A stretch of 64,000 bases of DNA from NCBI GenBank assembly GCA_963837335.1, contig CAWINS010000044.1, positions 1-64,000 on the forward strand, read 5' to 3'. Of the stretch, positions 9,827 through 19,636 are shown piece after piece. The first letter of the stretch is position 1; the number at the start of each line of letters is the position of its first letter. A program made the translations under genes and the position numbers. Under the pieces are notes generated by a model. It made no database searches. It was not told the origin of the DNA and saw only the letters and a list, made by a program, of their open reading frames with translations. This DNA comes from RYN-230 sp963837335. GTDB lineage: Bacteria; Actinomycetota; Actinomycetes; Streptosporangiales; Streptosporangiaceae.

Positions 9827-12314
9827 GTGTCGGCGAAGGGTGACGGTTCGGCTGGGCGGTCACGCGGCCCTGCTCCTAGCAGCGGCAGGCGTGGCTACAC
9901 GGTGGCCCGACCCAGGTCAGACGCATGGTTGTGGATCCTCAACGCCGTCGTCATAGGCGCAGTGATCATCGCGGCCGCGGCCGCGGCGACGACGACCGGC
10001 CACACGGTCGTCGCGGGTACCGACCATTTCCTGCTTTACTATGCGGGAGTTCTCGCACTTATTGCGCTGACCGCAGAAGTTGGAATTGGGCTGGTCGCCT
10101 CTGACCGCATTTTCATGAAGCCCAGTGCCCGGGTTACGGCACAGGCACTCCATCGCGCCATGGGATTCGGCGCAATAGCGTTCCTGGTTATTCATATTGT
10201 GCTCGAGATAATCGCGGGACGGTCGCAGCCCGCCGACGCCGTGATCCCTTTCCTTGATAAGGGCAGGACTTTCTATCTGGGGCTCGGGACCGTCGCGTCC
10301 GACATGTTCATCGTGATCATGATGACGGGCATCTACCGGGCCCGGCTGGCCGCGAAGATGTCGCCGAAGGCCTGGCGGGTCATCCACGCGTCGGCCTACG
10401 CCGCCTGGATCTTCGGGCTGGTCCACGGCCTGCTCGCGGGCCTGCCGGCCAAGGCGTTCTTCGGCTTCTCAGGCTTTGTCGCCTGGTCCTACGGCGCGTG
10501 CGCGGTCGCGGTGGCCGCCGCCCTGATGGTCCGGCTCGTGGCCAGGAACCGGGCCGGCAACGAGCTGGCCAGCCATCCGGTCGCGGACTCCGGGGGCACC
10601 GGCGGGTGGACCGCCGCGGCCGCCGCCCTGGCCGGATCGGGTGCGCTCCCCGGCGCCGCGGCCCTGACCGCAACCGCCCTGCCTGCCCAGGCGCTGCCCG
10701 CGGGCTCGCCAGGTGCCCTCGACGGCGCCCGGGGCCGGGCCTCCCGCCAGCCCGGGCGGGCTCAGCTGGCCCTCCCCGCAGGTGCGTCGGCGGCGCCACA
10801 GCGCGGCCACGCCGCGCGCAGCGCCCCGTACGACGAGCGGGCCGCGTACCTCGCGGAAAACCGCCGGATGGGCGCCTCGGGCCCGATCGGGCGGGGTGCG
10901 ACCAGGTCGTTCGAGCGAGGCAGCCAGTTCGGCGGCCCTGGGGCGGACCCCCGGGAAGGGGCGAGCGAGTACGAGCCCACCGGCCCGATGCCACGCGTCG
11001 CCCAGCACGGCCATACCGGCCCCGTGCCGCGGGTAGCCCCGTACGAGCGCACCGGCTCCGTGCCGCGCGTGGCTCCGCCCGAGCAGACCGGCCCCATGCC
11101 GCGGGTTGGCCCGTACGAGCAGGGCGGCTACCAGTACGAGCGGACCGGCCAGATCGACCGTTCGGGCCGGTACGAGGGTTCCCAGCCCGGGCCGCTCCGG
11201 CCCGGGCCGGAGCAGCCGGGCCAGATGTACGACGACCAGATGTACGGCGGCCAGGCGTCGGCGGCCAGTGCGCGCGGCCAGATGCCGGGCGGCCAGGTGC
11301 CCGGCGGGCGCGCTCCGGGCGGTCAGGCCCGCTACGGGCCGTCCCCGCTGAGCGCGCCACCGCCCGCGCCGTCGGCCCCGGTTCAGTACGGCCAGCCGAT
11401 GTCCCGCCAGTACGGCGAGACCGGCCCGTATGAGCGGCCGCACGACGACTGGTCCGGTCCCATGGAGCGGATCGGCCCGTCCGCCGCGGCCCCCCGGTAC
11501 GCGGCCGGCAACTACAACGACTGGTCCGGCCCGCTGGAGCGGATCGACCCGGCCGCGCCGCCCTCCCAGTACGGGGCGCCTGCCCACTACGGTTCGCCTC
11601 GGCCAGTACGGCACGGGCCAGTACGGCACGGGCGGGGAGTATGGCGTGGCTGGCCAGCACGGCGGCACCGGCCAGTATGGCGGCTCCGGCCAGAACGGGC
11701 GTCCGCGCGCCGAGCCGCGGTACGAGCGGACCGGCGAGATCGACCGCTCCGGCCAGTACGCCCAGACGCAATACGCCCAGGCTCAGTACGCCGAGGCCCA
11801 GTACGGCCAGCCCCAGTACGGCCAGCCCCAGTATGGGTCGCCGTCCGGCCAGTCCTCATCCGGCGCCCCCGCGCCGCAGCACGGCGGGCCCGGGTACGGG
11901 CCCCTCTCATACGGCCAGGAAGGTGATCCCGGTCAGCCGATGCCGCGGCAGCGCGAGCGGCCCGGCGGGTATGAGCGGCCGCATCCGGCCCAGTACCAGC
12001 AGTCCGCCGGGTACGAGCCGCAGGGCCAGTACGAGACACCCATGCGGTACGAAGAGCCCATCCAGTACGACCAGTACCAGCGCGACGACCACTACCAGCG
12101 CGACGAGTACCAGCGCGGCCCGGCGAGCCAGCCGGGCCAGTACGGCCGGCCGGACTACGACCTGCCGCAGCGAGCCGAGCACTACGCTTCGTTCGCTGAC
12201 CAGGACGCCGCCTACACCCGGCCCCGGCCGCCCGGCACCCGCGATCAGTTCGGCCCGCAAGACGACACCGACCCGCTGAACATCGTGCCGCTAAATATCG
12301 GGAATTATCCGTGA
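9827..12314 (+). CDS. Ferric reductase/cytochrome b-like membrane protein with a long disordered repeat tail (one frameshift near 11592)
   Basis: About 230 N-terminal residues form a polytopic membrane domain of the ferric-reductase-like (haem b) type. Hydrophobic segments begin at WILNAVVIGAVII. Paired histidines in ALHRAMGFGAIAFLVIHIVLE and in VIHASAYAAWIFGLVHG are spaced as haem ligands. The remaining roughly 600 residues are low-complexity, rich in Gly, Pro, Tyr, Gln and Arg. They contain repeats such as TGPMPRVA, DWSGPMERI and YERTGQIDRSG. The frame changes at about 11590-11594, and the QYG-rich tail continues to 12314. The stop overlaps the next GTG (GTGA). I infer an electron-transfer partnership with the NuoF-like protein; the acceptor is unknown. 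Confidence 0.75.
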
Positions 12315-13932
12315 ACTCACTTGCACCGCCGCAGGCGATGCGGATTGGGCGGGCCCGGCTAACCGCCGGCCTGGATCGCTTTGAGCGCATTGATCTCACC
12401 ACGCATCAGGAGATCTTTGGGCCCATGCGCCGGGTGACAGCGCGCCAGTTGATCGAAATGGTGGAAAGCGTCGACTTGCGGGGTCGCGGCGGAGCCGCTT
12501 TCCCTTTCGCCCGCAAGGTGCGGGCCGTGGTCGACAACGCGGCCGCCCGCAAGTGCAAGCCGATGATCCTCATCAACGGCACCGAGGGAGAGCCGGGTAG
12601 CGCCAAGGACAAGATGCTGCTGCTCCGCTCGCCGTACCTGGTGCTGGGCGGCGCCCTGCTGGCCGCCCGGGCGCTGAGCGCCAAGATGATCATCATTGGC
12701 GTGACGGACAGTTCGGTGGCGGCCTCGGTGGCGGAGGCGGCCCGGGCCGAGCCGGACCTCAAGAAGATCGTCCGCGTGGTGGAGGTTCCCGACCGGTTCG
12801 TGTCGGGCGAGGGTGGCGCTCTGACCAACGCGGTGAACGGCAAGATCGCACTGCCGCCGGGCAAGAAGCGCCGGGCCGCGGAGAGCGGGGTGGACGGCCT
12901 GCCCACGCTGCTGTCCAACGCCGAGACGTTTGCGCAGCTCGCCGTCCTCGCCATGCTCGGCCAGGAAGGCTACGCCTCGGACGGCACCCCGGACGAGCCG
13001 GGCACGGTGCTGCTGACCGTCGGCGGCTCGGCGGGCCGCCGGCCGTGGTGGAAGTCCCCACCGGGATCCCGCTGGGCGTGGTGCTGGACATCTGCGAGGC
13101 GACCGCCTTCGATGGCGTGCTGGTCGGCGGCTATCACGGGATGTGGCTGCCCGCCGAGCTCGCCGATGACGTGCCGGTCTCCCGGGCCGGCCTGGACGCG
13201 GCGGGGGGCACCCTCGGGGCCGGCATCGTGATGCCGCTGGGCGGTACCTGCCCGCTCGGCGAGGTGGCCCGCGTAGTTCGTTATCTGGCCAAGGAATCGT
13301 CCGGGCAATGCGGGCCGTGCAAGCTGGGCCTGCCGGGCCTGGCCCGCTCGATGAGCGCGCTGGCCGACGGCTCGGGCGGGATGGACACCCTGGATACCGC
13401 GCGCCGCACCGCCGCGGTGGTCCGCGGCCGTGGGGCCTGCTCCCACCCGGACGGGGTGTCCCGGTTCGTGCTCTCCGCGCTGGACGTGTTCAGCGACGAC
13501 CTCACCACCCACCTGTTCCGCGGCTCGTGCGGCCGCAAGACCCGCGGCATCCTGCCGCTCGGGCCGGAAGAGTCCGAGGTGCGGCTGAAGGTGGACTGGG
13601 CGCGCTGCGACGGGCACGGGCTCTGCGCCAAGATCGCGCCGGAGATGGTCCAGCTCGACAGCCAGGGTTACCCGGCGTTCCTGGACATGCCGGTGCCGTT
13701 CTGGCTGGAGCGCGAGGCGCAGCAGGCGGTGGAGATGTGCCCCGCCATGGCCCTCAGCCTGGGCACCGGCGTCGGCTGGGAGCCTGATACCTCGCGGACC
13801 GGCCCCGCCATCAGCGCCTCGCAGCCGACCGGGTTGCTGCTGTCCAGCTCAGCCCGGGACAAGCGGCAGTCGCCCGGTGGGATCCGGCAGCTGCCCGGCG
13901 GCCCCCGGGAACTGCCCGGGCCGGGCCGCTGA
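12311..13932 (+). CDS. NuoF-like flavoprotein with C-terminal ferredoxin domain (one frameshift near 13037)
   Basis: About 540 residues. The NADH/FMN-binding fold shows RGRGGAAFPFARK and NGTEGEPGSAKDK, matching the NuoF glycine-rich loops. A SLBB-like part and the NuoF iron-sulfur region (ESSGQCGPCKLG) follow. The C-terminus is a small ferredoxin with CDGHGLCA..CPAMAL, a CxxHxxC type. The first cluster cysteine of canonical NuoF (ESCGxCxPC) is Ser here (codon 13300-13302). The frame changes at about 13035-13040, where one C seems missing. Translationally coupled to the membrane haem protein, it is the likely NAD(P)H-oxidising partner. Confidence 0.8.
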
Positions 13933-14038
13933 TTTTCCCGCTCTGCGGCGCTGGGCTCCGGCTTAGCGCTGCCCTCGGCCGCGCAGTAACCTCGGGCCCC
14001 GGGGGACCACGCGGACACCGGCGGAGACGGAGAACCAG

Positions 14039-15046
14039 ATGAGGGTGGCCCGGCTGCACGCGGTCGCGGATCTGCGCCTGGCTGACGAGCCAGTGCCGGT
14101 ACCGGGGCCGGGGGAGAGCCTGGTCCGGGTCACGGCCATCGGCATCTGCGGCTCGGACCTGCACTGGTGGGACCAGGGCGGGATCGGCGACGCGGCCCTG
14201 GATCACCCGCTGGTGCTGGGCCATGAAGCGGCCGGGGTGATCGAGCAAGGACCGCGGCGCGGTCAGCGGGTGGCCATCGACCCGGCTATCCCGGACGGGA
14301 CCTGCCGGCCATGCCGCGAGGGATACCGCAACCTGTGCCTGAACATCCGGTTCGCCGGGCACGGGAAGCAGGACGGGGCCATGCGGGAGTTCATGACCTG
14401 GCCGGACGAGCTGCTGCACCCGCTGCCGGATGAGGTGAGCGACGCGGATGGCGCCGTGCTGGAGCCCCTGGGCGTGGCCATCCACGCGCTCGATCTCGGC
14501 CATGTGCACCTGGGTGCGCCGGTCGTGGTGGTCGGCGCCGGCCCGATCGGGTTGCTGCTCGTGCAGTTGCTCCAGGTGTCAGGCGCGGGCCCGGTGACCG
14601 TGTTCGAGCCGCTGCCGCACCGCCGGGCGGCCGCCGCGGCCCTGGGGGCGGCCGTGGCGGACCCGGCGCAGGCCGCCGATCCCGGCGCCCTGCGGGCGAT
14701 GGTCGGTGAGGGCGCCGCGGTGGCCTTCGAGATCGCGGGCAGCAGCGAGGCGGTGCAGCTGGCCATGGCGGCCACCTGGGCCGGCGGCCGGGTGGTGCTG
14801 GGCGGCATCCCCGACGACGACACGACCACGTTCCGCGCCGCCGTGGCCCGCCGCAAGGGGCTGACCATCGCCATGGTGCGCCGGATGAACGAGGTGTATC
14901 CCCGGGCCATCGCCCTGGCCGCCGGCCAGAAGGTCGATCTCACGTCGCTGGTCACCGACCGTTACCCGCTGGAGGACGCGGCGACGGCGTTCGGCCACGC
15001 GGCCCGCCGCACCGGCCTGAAAGTCATCATCGAGCCCTCCCTCTGA
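14039..15046 (+). CDS. Zinc-dependent medium-chain alcohol/polyol dehydrogenase
   Basis: 335-residue dehydrogenase of the sorbitol/L-idonate type. The catalytic zinc signature includes GICGSDLHWWD and GHEAAGVIE. The Rossmann fold glycine motif is VVGAGPIGLL. The structural-zinc loop keeps only three cysteines (TCRPCREGYRNLC), one fewer than the usual four. ATG start at 14039 after GGAGACGGAGAA. The substrate is unknown; a sugar alcohol or aldonate is the best guess. Confidence 0.88.
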   Translation: MRVARLHAVADLRLADEPVPVPGPGESLVRVTAIGICGSDLHWWDQGGIGDAALDHPLVLGHEAAGVIEQGPRRGQRVAIDPAIPDGTCRPCREGYRNLCLNIRFAGHGKQDGAMREFMTWPDELLHPLPDEVSDADGAVLEPLGVAIHALDLGHVHLGAPVVVVGAGPIGLLLVQLLQVSGAGPVTVFEPLPHRRAAAAALGAAVADPAQAADPGALRAMVGEGAAVAFEIAGSSEAVQLAMAATWAGGRVVLGGIPDDDTTTFRAAVARRKGLTIAMVRRMNEVYPRAIALAAGQKVDLTSLVTDRYPLEDAATAFGHAARRTGLKVIIEPSL

Positions 15047-15084
15047 TCCGGCGGCCGGGCCGCCCGCCCGGGACGCGGAGACTG

Positions 15085-15908
15085 GTGAGTAACATGCGGC
15101 GGGTGGCCGATACCTTCTACGTTCCGGTCCGGAACGGCACCTGGCGGGCGACCGCGCACACCACGGGCCCCTGGGACGAGCGAGCCCAGCACGGCGGCCC
15201 GCCCAGCGCGCTCCTGGGCCGGGCCATCCAGCATTGCGCGCCCCGCGACGACATGATCGTGGCCCGGTTCACCTGCGAGATCCTCGGCGCCATCCCGGTT
15301 GGCGACCTGGACGTGCAGGCCCGCCTGGTCCGTCCGGGCCGCAGCGTGGAGTTCCTGGAGGCGGTGGCTACCGCGGGCGGCCGGGACGTGGCCCGGGCCA
15401 GCGCCTGGCGGGTGCTGCGCACCACCAGCGAAAGCGTCCCCCGCAGCGACCCGCCGCCCGCCCTGCCCGACCAGACATCGGGCTGCCCGCCGCGGGCTGG
15501 ATCGACGGGTACCTGTCGGCCGTCGAGTGGCGGCCGGTCCGCGGCCAGTTCGGTGAGCCGGGGCCGGCCACGGTCTGGACCCGGCTGCGTTACCCCCTCG
15601 TCCCCGACGAGGAGACCGGCCCGCTGGAGCGGGTGCTCGCGGTCGCGGACAGCGGCAACGGCCTGTCCGGTGAGCTCGACATCACCAAGTGGCTGTTCAT
15701 CAACCCCGAGCTCACCGTGCACCTGCACCGGGAGGCGGCCGGGGAGTGGGTCTGCCTGGACGCGCGGACCGAGATCTCCGCGGGCGGCGCGGGCCTGGCC
15801 ACGTCCGTCCTGTCCGACACCACCGGGCGGCTCGGCGTGGGAGCCCAGTCACTGCTGATCAGCCCCCGGAAGCCAGCGCCGTCCCCAGCCGGGTCTGCTG
15901 GTACATAA
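15085..15908 (+). CDS. Acyl-CoA thioesterase-like protein (one frameshift near 15470)
   Basis: Thioesterase-family protein with two hot-dog domains, about 275 residues. The N-terminal part holds GPWDERAQHGGPPSALLGRA, which matches the TesB-like signature. The C-terminal part resumes one frame over with DIGLPAAGWIDGYLSAVEWR and ends with LDARTEISAGGAGLATSVLSD. The break is at about 15465-15475, where one base appears missing. The ATG at 15094 would be an alternative start. The 3' end overlaps the convergent ArsR gene by 50 bases. Confidence 0.8.
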
Positions 15909-16839
15909 CCGCATGCCGCTGGCGCCTGCTGGTCACCAGCCGGGCGTCCCGCAACGCGGAGAGATGCTCGGACACCGTGCTGGGGGCCAGGTCGTGCCGC
16001 CGGGCCAGGGTGTGGGTCGAGGCTGGCTCGGCTAGCGACTCCAGCAGCGCGGCCCGGGTCCGGCCGAGCAGCCGGGCCAGCGCGTCCGACTGCGGGGTCC
16101 GGGCTGGCTGCCACAGTTCCGCGATGCCCCGGGCGGGATAGGCCAGCGCGGGGCGGGCCGGCGGGTCGGTGACCGGGGCCAGGCTCGGCCACAGGAACAC
16201 GCTGGGCATGAGCAGCAGCCCGGCTCCGTTCAGCAGGCAACGGCTCGACCCGAAGCCCTGGATGACGAGGGCATGGCCAGTCCAGCGCGCCCGCGGGTGC
16301 AGGTCGGCGAGGACCCGTTCCAGCCCGTAGTCGGCCAGGGTCTGGGTACGGAAGGCCACGTCCGTGTCCAGGAACTCACGCAGCCGCGGCCAGTGCGGTG
16401 CGACCAGCAGTTCCCAGGACTGCTCGAGCAGATCCGCGACCAGGTCCCGGGTGGCGACCGGATCATCCAGTAGCTGCCAGGCGCCGGGCGGCACCGGGGC
16501 GCCGGAACGTTCGGTCAGCGACCGCCGCACCTCGTGCGCCACCTGATCCGGCGGAGTGGCCCTGACCCGGGCCAGCTCGGCCGGGACGTCGGCGACCGGG
16601 CGGTCCGGGACCGGGCTGAGGAAGTCCGGTGTCCACCCGCGCTGCGGGCTCAGCATCAGCAGCGGCCGCAGGTCCAGCCGCTCCACCTCGGCCCGCACGG
16701 CCTCGAGCCACGGCAGGTGATACTGATGCCGCTGCGGCTCGACGATGACCCGGATCGCGTGCATCGTTTCCCACAGCGGCGACACCACGAACCGGGTCCG
16801 CGCCGGATCGTCCCGGCCGAACACCAGGCTCAGGCTCAT
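15859..16839 (-). CDS. ArsR/SmtB-family transcriptional regulator with DUF5937 domain
   Basis: 326 residues. The N-terminal two thirds resemble DUF5937 (start MSLSLVFGRDDPARTRFVVS). The C-terminal winged helix has THTLARRHDLAPSTVSEHLS, an ArsR-type helix-turn-helix. No metal-binding cysteine pair is evident, so the signal is unlikely to be a metal through the classical site. It is divergent from the MFS transporter gene across an 80-base gap that holds a perfect inverted repeat, so it probably controls that gene and itself. Confidence 0.88.
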   Translation of the reverse strand: MSLSLVFGRDDPARTRFVVSPLWETMHAIRVIVEPQRHQYHLPWLEAVRAEVERLDLRPLLMLSPQRGWTPDFLSPVPDRPVADVPAELARVRATPPDQVAHEVRRSLTERSGAPVPPGAWQLLDDPVATRDLVADLLEQSWELLVAPHWPRLREFLDTDVAFRTQTLADYGLERVLADLHPRARWTGHALVIQGFGSSRCLLNGAGLLLMPSVFLWPSLAPVTDPPARPALAYPARGIAELWQPARTPQSDALARLLGRTRAALLESLAEPASTHTLARRHDLAPSTVSEHLSALRDARLVTSRRQRHAVMYQQTRLGTALASGG

Positions 16840-16861
16840 CGCACCGTCCCGCAGACCCAGG

Positions 16862-16881
16862 GATTCGGCAGTCGCCGAATC
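16862..16881. promoter_or_regulatory. Candidate operator between ArsR-type regulator and MFS gene
   Basis: Perfect 8-bp inverted repeat GATTCGGC-AGTC-GCCGAATC in the divergent gap. It lies 22 bases from the regulator start and 38 from the transporter start, a good position for a dimeric winged-helix repressor acting on both genes. Binding by this regulator is inferred. Confidence 0.55.
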
Positions 16882-16919
16882 TCTGGTCCCGATGCTAGCC
16901 GTCGGCCAGCCTGGGTCTC

Positions 16920-18176
16920 ATGACGTCCTCCGCCCCGGTGAGCACACCAGCTCCCGGCCCCCGCTCCGGCGCCGGGCCTGGCCCCGGCGCCGACCGGGCC
17001 CGTTACCTGGACGTCCTCGGCCAGAGCGAGTTCCGGACCCTGTTCCTGGCCAACATCGTGTCCATGCTCGGCAACGTGGTGGCGGAAGTCGCGCTGACCG
17101 TGCTGGTCTACGAGCAGACCCGCTCCGCGGCCCAGGCCGCCTCGGTCATGGCGCTGTCCTTCCTGCCTTACCTGCTGGGCGGCGCGCTGCTCGGCGCGGC
17201 CGCGGACCGGCTGCCCGCCCGGGGAGCCCTGGTGACGGGTGATCTGCTTAGCGCGGTGCTGGTCGGGGCCATGGTTATCCCCGGGATGCCGGTGGCCGCG
17301 CTGCTCGGGCTGGTGTTCGCGAACGGGTTGCTCGCGCCGGTCTACCAGGGGGTGCGCTCCGCGGTGCTGCCGGACGTGCTGCCGCCCGGCCCGGGGTACA
17401 TCCTCGGCCGGTCGATGATGCGCATGGTCGCCCAGTCGGCGCAGATCGTGGGGTTCGGCGCGGGAGGCCTGCTGCTCGCCGTGGCCTCCCCGCGCGGTGC
17501 GCTGGGCTTCGACGCGGCCTCGTTCGCAGGGTCGGCGGTGCTGCTGCGCTGGGGCATGTCCCGGCGGCCCGGGCAGCGGGCCGGGGCCGGCTCGATGACC
17601 GGCGACTCGCTGCGCGGGATCCGCAGCGTACTTGCCCACCGGCAGGTCCGCCGCATCCTGCTGTTCGGCTGGCTGGTGCCGGCCTTCGCGGTCGCCCCCG
17701 AGGCTCTCGCCGCGCCGTACGCCAGCCACATCGGCCAGCCGGCCCGGGTGACGGGTTTCCTGCTCATGGGGATCCCGGTCGGCACCGTGGTGGCCGACCT
17801 GATCGCCGCGCGGCTGCTGCGGGTCCGCTGGCAGCGCCGCCTGGTCGTCCCGGCCGGGCTGCTGACGTTCGTGCCGCTGGCCGGGTTCGCAGCCAGCCCG
17901 GACCTGGCCCTGGCGCTGACCCTGCTGGTGATCTGCGGCCTGGGCAGCGCCTGGGGAGCCGGGCTGGACGGCCTGCTGATCGACGCCGCACCGGGGGAAC
18001 TGCGCGGCCGCGCCCTCGCCCTGTCCAGCGCGGGGCTGATGTTCATCCAGGGGGCCGGGTTCGCGTTGTGGGGCATCGCCGGGCAGTACCTCCCGGTGAC
18101 CGTCGTCATCCCCGCCGCGGCCGCGGCCGGCGTCCTGGTCGTGCTGTTGCTGCGCCCGCACCCCGTCCGGGCCTAG
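16920..18176 (+). CDS. MFS transporter
   Basis: 418-residue major facilitator with about 12 hydrophobic helices after a 30-residue Pro/Gly-rich cytoplasmic leader. Helix 1 is in FLANIVSMLGNVVAEVALTVLVY. The loop AADRLPARGALVTGD is the motif A region between helices 2 and 3. It resembles the putative drug or small-molecule exporters often divergent from ArsR-DUF5937 regulators. The substrate is unknown. ATG at 16920. Confidence 0.88.
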   Translation: MTSSAPVSTPAPGPRSGAGPGPGADRARYLDVLGQSEFRTLFLANIVSMLGNVVAEVALTVLVYEQTRSAAQAASVMALSFLPYLLGGALLGAAADRLPARGALVTGDLLSAVLVGAMVIPGMPVAALLGLVFANGLLAPVYQGVRSAVLPDVLPPGPGYILGRSMMRMVAQSAQIVGFGAGGLLLAVASPRGALGFDAASFAGSAVLLRWGMSRRPGQRAGAGSMTGDSLRGIRSVLAHRQVRRILLFGWLVPAFAVAPEALAAPYASHIGQPARVTGFLLMGIPVGTVVADLIAARLLRVRWQRRLVVPAGLLTFVPLAGFAASPDLALALTLLVICGLGSAWGAGLDGLLIDAAPGELRGRALALSSAGLMFIQGAGFALWGIAGQYLPVTVVIPAAAAAGVLVVLLLRPHPVRA

Positions 18177-18221
18177 CCCCGTCCGGGCCTGGCCCTGGCT
18201 GGACCCGGCGCCGGCCCGGAC

Positions 18222-18509
18222 CTAGCGGCCAGTCGGCGGCCTGGATTCGCTGGCGGCCCACTCGGCCAGGGTCCTGGAGTGCCTGCTGCGGCCCAGCCGG
18301 AAGGACTGCGCTGAGCCGTACCCGAACATCGCGATGGCCCAGGCGGCCACGCCGAGCAGCGGCTCATCCCGTGCGGCCATGACCAGGAAGAAGACGAGGC
18401 CGTACCCCGCCGCGAACAGCCACACCTGCGCGTGGCCACGTGGCCGGAGGCGGGTCGCGCGGACGATCAGGCCCGGCCGCGGCGGGCGGTCATTCCTGGC
18501 GTCGCGCAC
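18222..18509 (-). CDS. Small two-helix membrane protein, function unknown
   Basis: 95 residues. A basic N-terminus precedes two hydrophobic segments (VWLFAAGYGLVFFLVMAA and LLGVAAWAIAMFGYG), followed by a basic tail. I do not recognise a family. The composition and position between two clear genes make it plausible. Confidence 0.6.
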   Translation of the reverse strand: MRDARNDRPPRPGLIVRATRLRPRGHAQVWLFAAGYGLVFFLVMAARDEPLLGVAAWAIAMFGYGSAQSFRLGRSRHSRTLAEWAASESRPPTGR

Positions 18510-18604
18510 ACTCTGACTGTACGCCTGGGCGACGGGCCTGATTAGTCCCCCGCGACGCCGTCGGGCGGCCGGTTCCAGATTGCGGATGACCAGTCACGGG
18601 CACT

Positions 18605-19165
18605 ATGACCTGCGTGTTTGCTGATCCTTCGCGGGAGCCGGCGCTGGAGCGGGCCATGCCGGCCGACGCCGTGCCCGGCTCGACGATCCCCGAGGACAGT
18701 GAGGCCGAGATCCTGCTCCGCGACGGCACCTGGGCCTGGGCCCAGGTGATCGGTCAGCGCAAAGACCGGCATAACCGGTGGTGCGTCGGCATCCGCTGGT
18801 ACGCCAGCCCGGCTGTGGGGGGCCGGGAGGGCTGGTACCTCTACGACCCGCGGCTGATCCGACGCCCGCCGTTAACACGGGCCGCGGCTAGCGCGGGCCG
18901 TCCGGCCGCAGCGCCGCCGTGTCCAGATCCCAGCCGTACCTCGGGGCCCGGTCGTAGTATCCGGCGTGGCCGTACTCAATTCTGCCGAACTCCGGCACCC
19001 TCGACTCAGGCGCCCTGTCGTCAGGACCCGGATAGCCGCCGTAGCCGGGCCGGCCCAGGCCGGGAAACTCAGCAAGGTTGCGTTGCGGGGGGTTCGCGTC
19101 CTGCTGCTCGAACAAATGCCAGGCGCGCAACTCCTCGACCAGCCCGTCAAAGATCGTCCGCATAG
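18605..19165 (+). CDS. Hypothetical protein with Trp-rich conserved core
   Basis: The first ~95 residues look like a real small actinobacterial protein, with the core LLRDGTWAWAQVIGQRKDRH and IRWYASPAVGGREGWYLYDP. From about base 18890 onward the reading is Arg/Pro/Ser-rich and lies entirely opposite the gene at 18888-19163. The natural end may therefore be near 18890-18900, with the extension due to a frameshift. ATG at 18605. Function unknown. Confidence 0.5.
   Translation: MTCVFADPSREPALERAMPADAVPGSTIPEDSEAEILLRDGTWAWAQVIGQRKDRHNRWCVGIRWYASPAVGGREGWYLYDPRLIRRPPLTRAAASAGRPAAAPPCPDPSRTSGPGRSIRRGRTQFCRTPAPSTQAPCRQDPDSRRSRAGPGRETQQGCVAGGSRPAARTNARRATPRPARQRSSA
18888..19163 (-). CDS. Small hypothetical protein
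   Basis: 91 residues beginning MRTIFDGLVEELRAWHLFEQ, a plausible amphipathic start, then a Gly/Tyr/Pro-rich acidic C-terminus (RIEYGHAGYYDRAPRYGWD). Not a recognised family. It converges with, and overlaps, the 3' extension of the gene at 18605. The balanced amino-acid composition favours this strand in the overlap. Confidence 0.5.
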   Translation of the reverse strand: MRTIFDGLVEELRAWHLFEQQDANPPQRNLAEFPGLGRPGYGGYPGPDDRAPESRVPEFGRIEYGHAGYYDRAPRYGWDLDTAALRPDGPR

Positions 19166-19636
19166 GCCGACTCTTCCATCTAGCCGGCGCGAAATCCAGG
19201 CAATGGGCGATCTAGGCGAGCCCGGCTAAAAGTACCCCAATATCGGCTGTTAACGGTGGAAACCCCAATGAAAACCTAAATTCGCCGCAACGACCACCAT
19301 CGTGCCCACCCGGCCCGCGGCAGCGCCGATGCCCGCCGCGGGCCAGGGAAAGCCTGGTCAGTGGGCAGGACCCAGCGTCACCGTGAGCAGCGCCGGGGCC
19401 GGATTGGAGACCGCGCCGACTGATCAGCGCCCTCGGCGGGGGCTACGTCACTATACGGGAATGCGTACCCGCGCCCATCGATCGCGGTCGCGTGCGCGAT
19501 CCGCGCGTAATGATTAGTAATCGCACTGGTGCAGTAATCGGCCAGATTCTCGCCATCCGGCTGATCGGATCGATAAGCAGCGTGCCCCGGTTGAACACGG
19601 CGGCCAGGCGGGGCAGGATCGCGAGCATTTGACTGC
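19166..19636. other. Intergenic region without a recognised gene
   Basis: About 470 bases. The stretch 19190-19290 is less GC-rich than its surroundings and may hold a promoter. The rest contains only readings that look like out-of-frame continuation of the neighbouring acetyltransferase gene. Confidence 0.4.

Noticed and set aside
10980..12130. CRISPR-like or tandem repeat array
   Set aside because: The repeats are coding, degenerate and of irregular spacing; they build the low-complexity tail of the haem protein.
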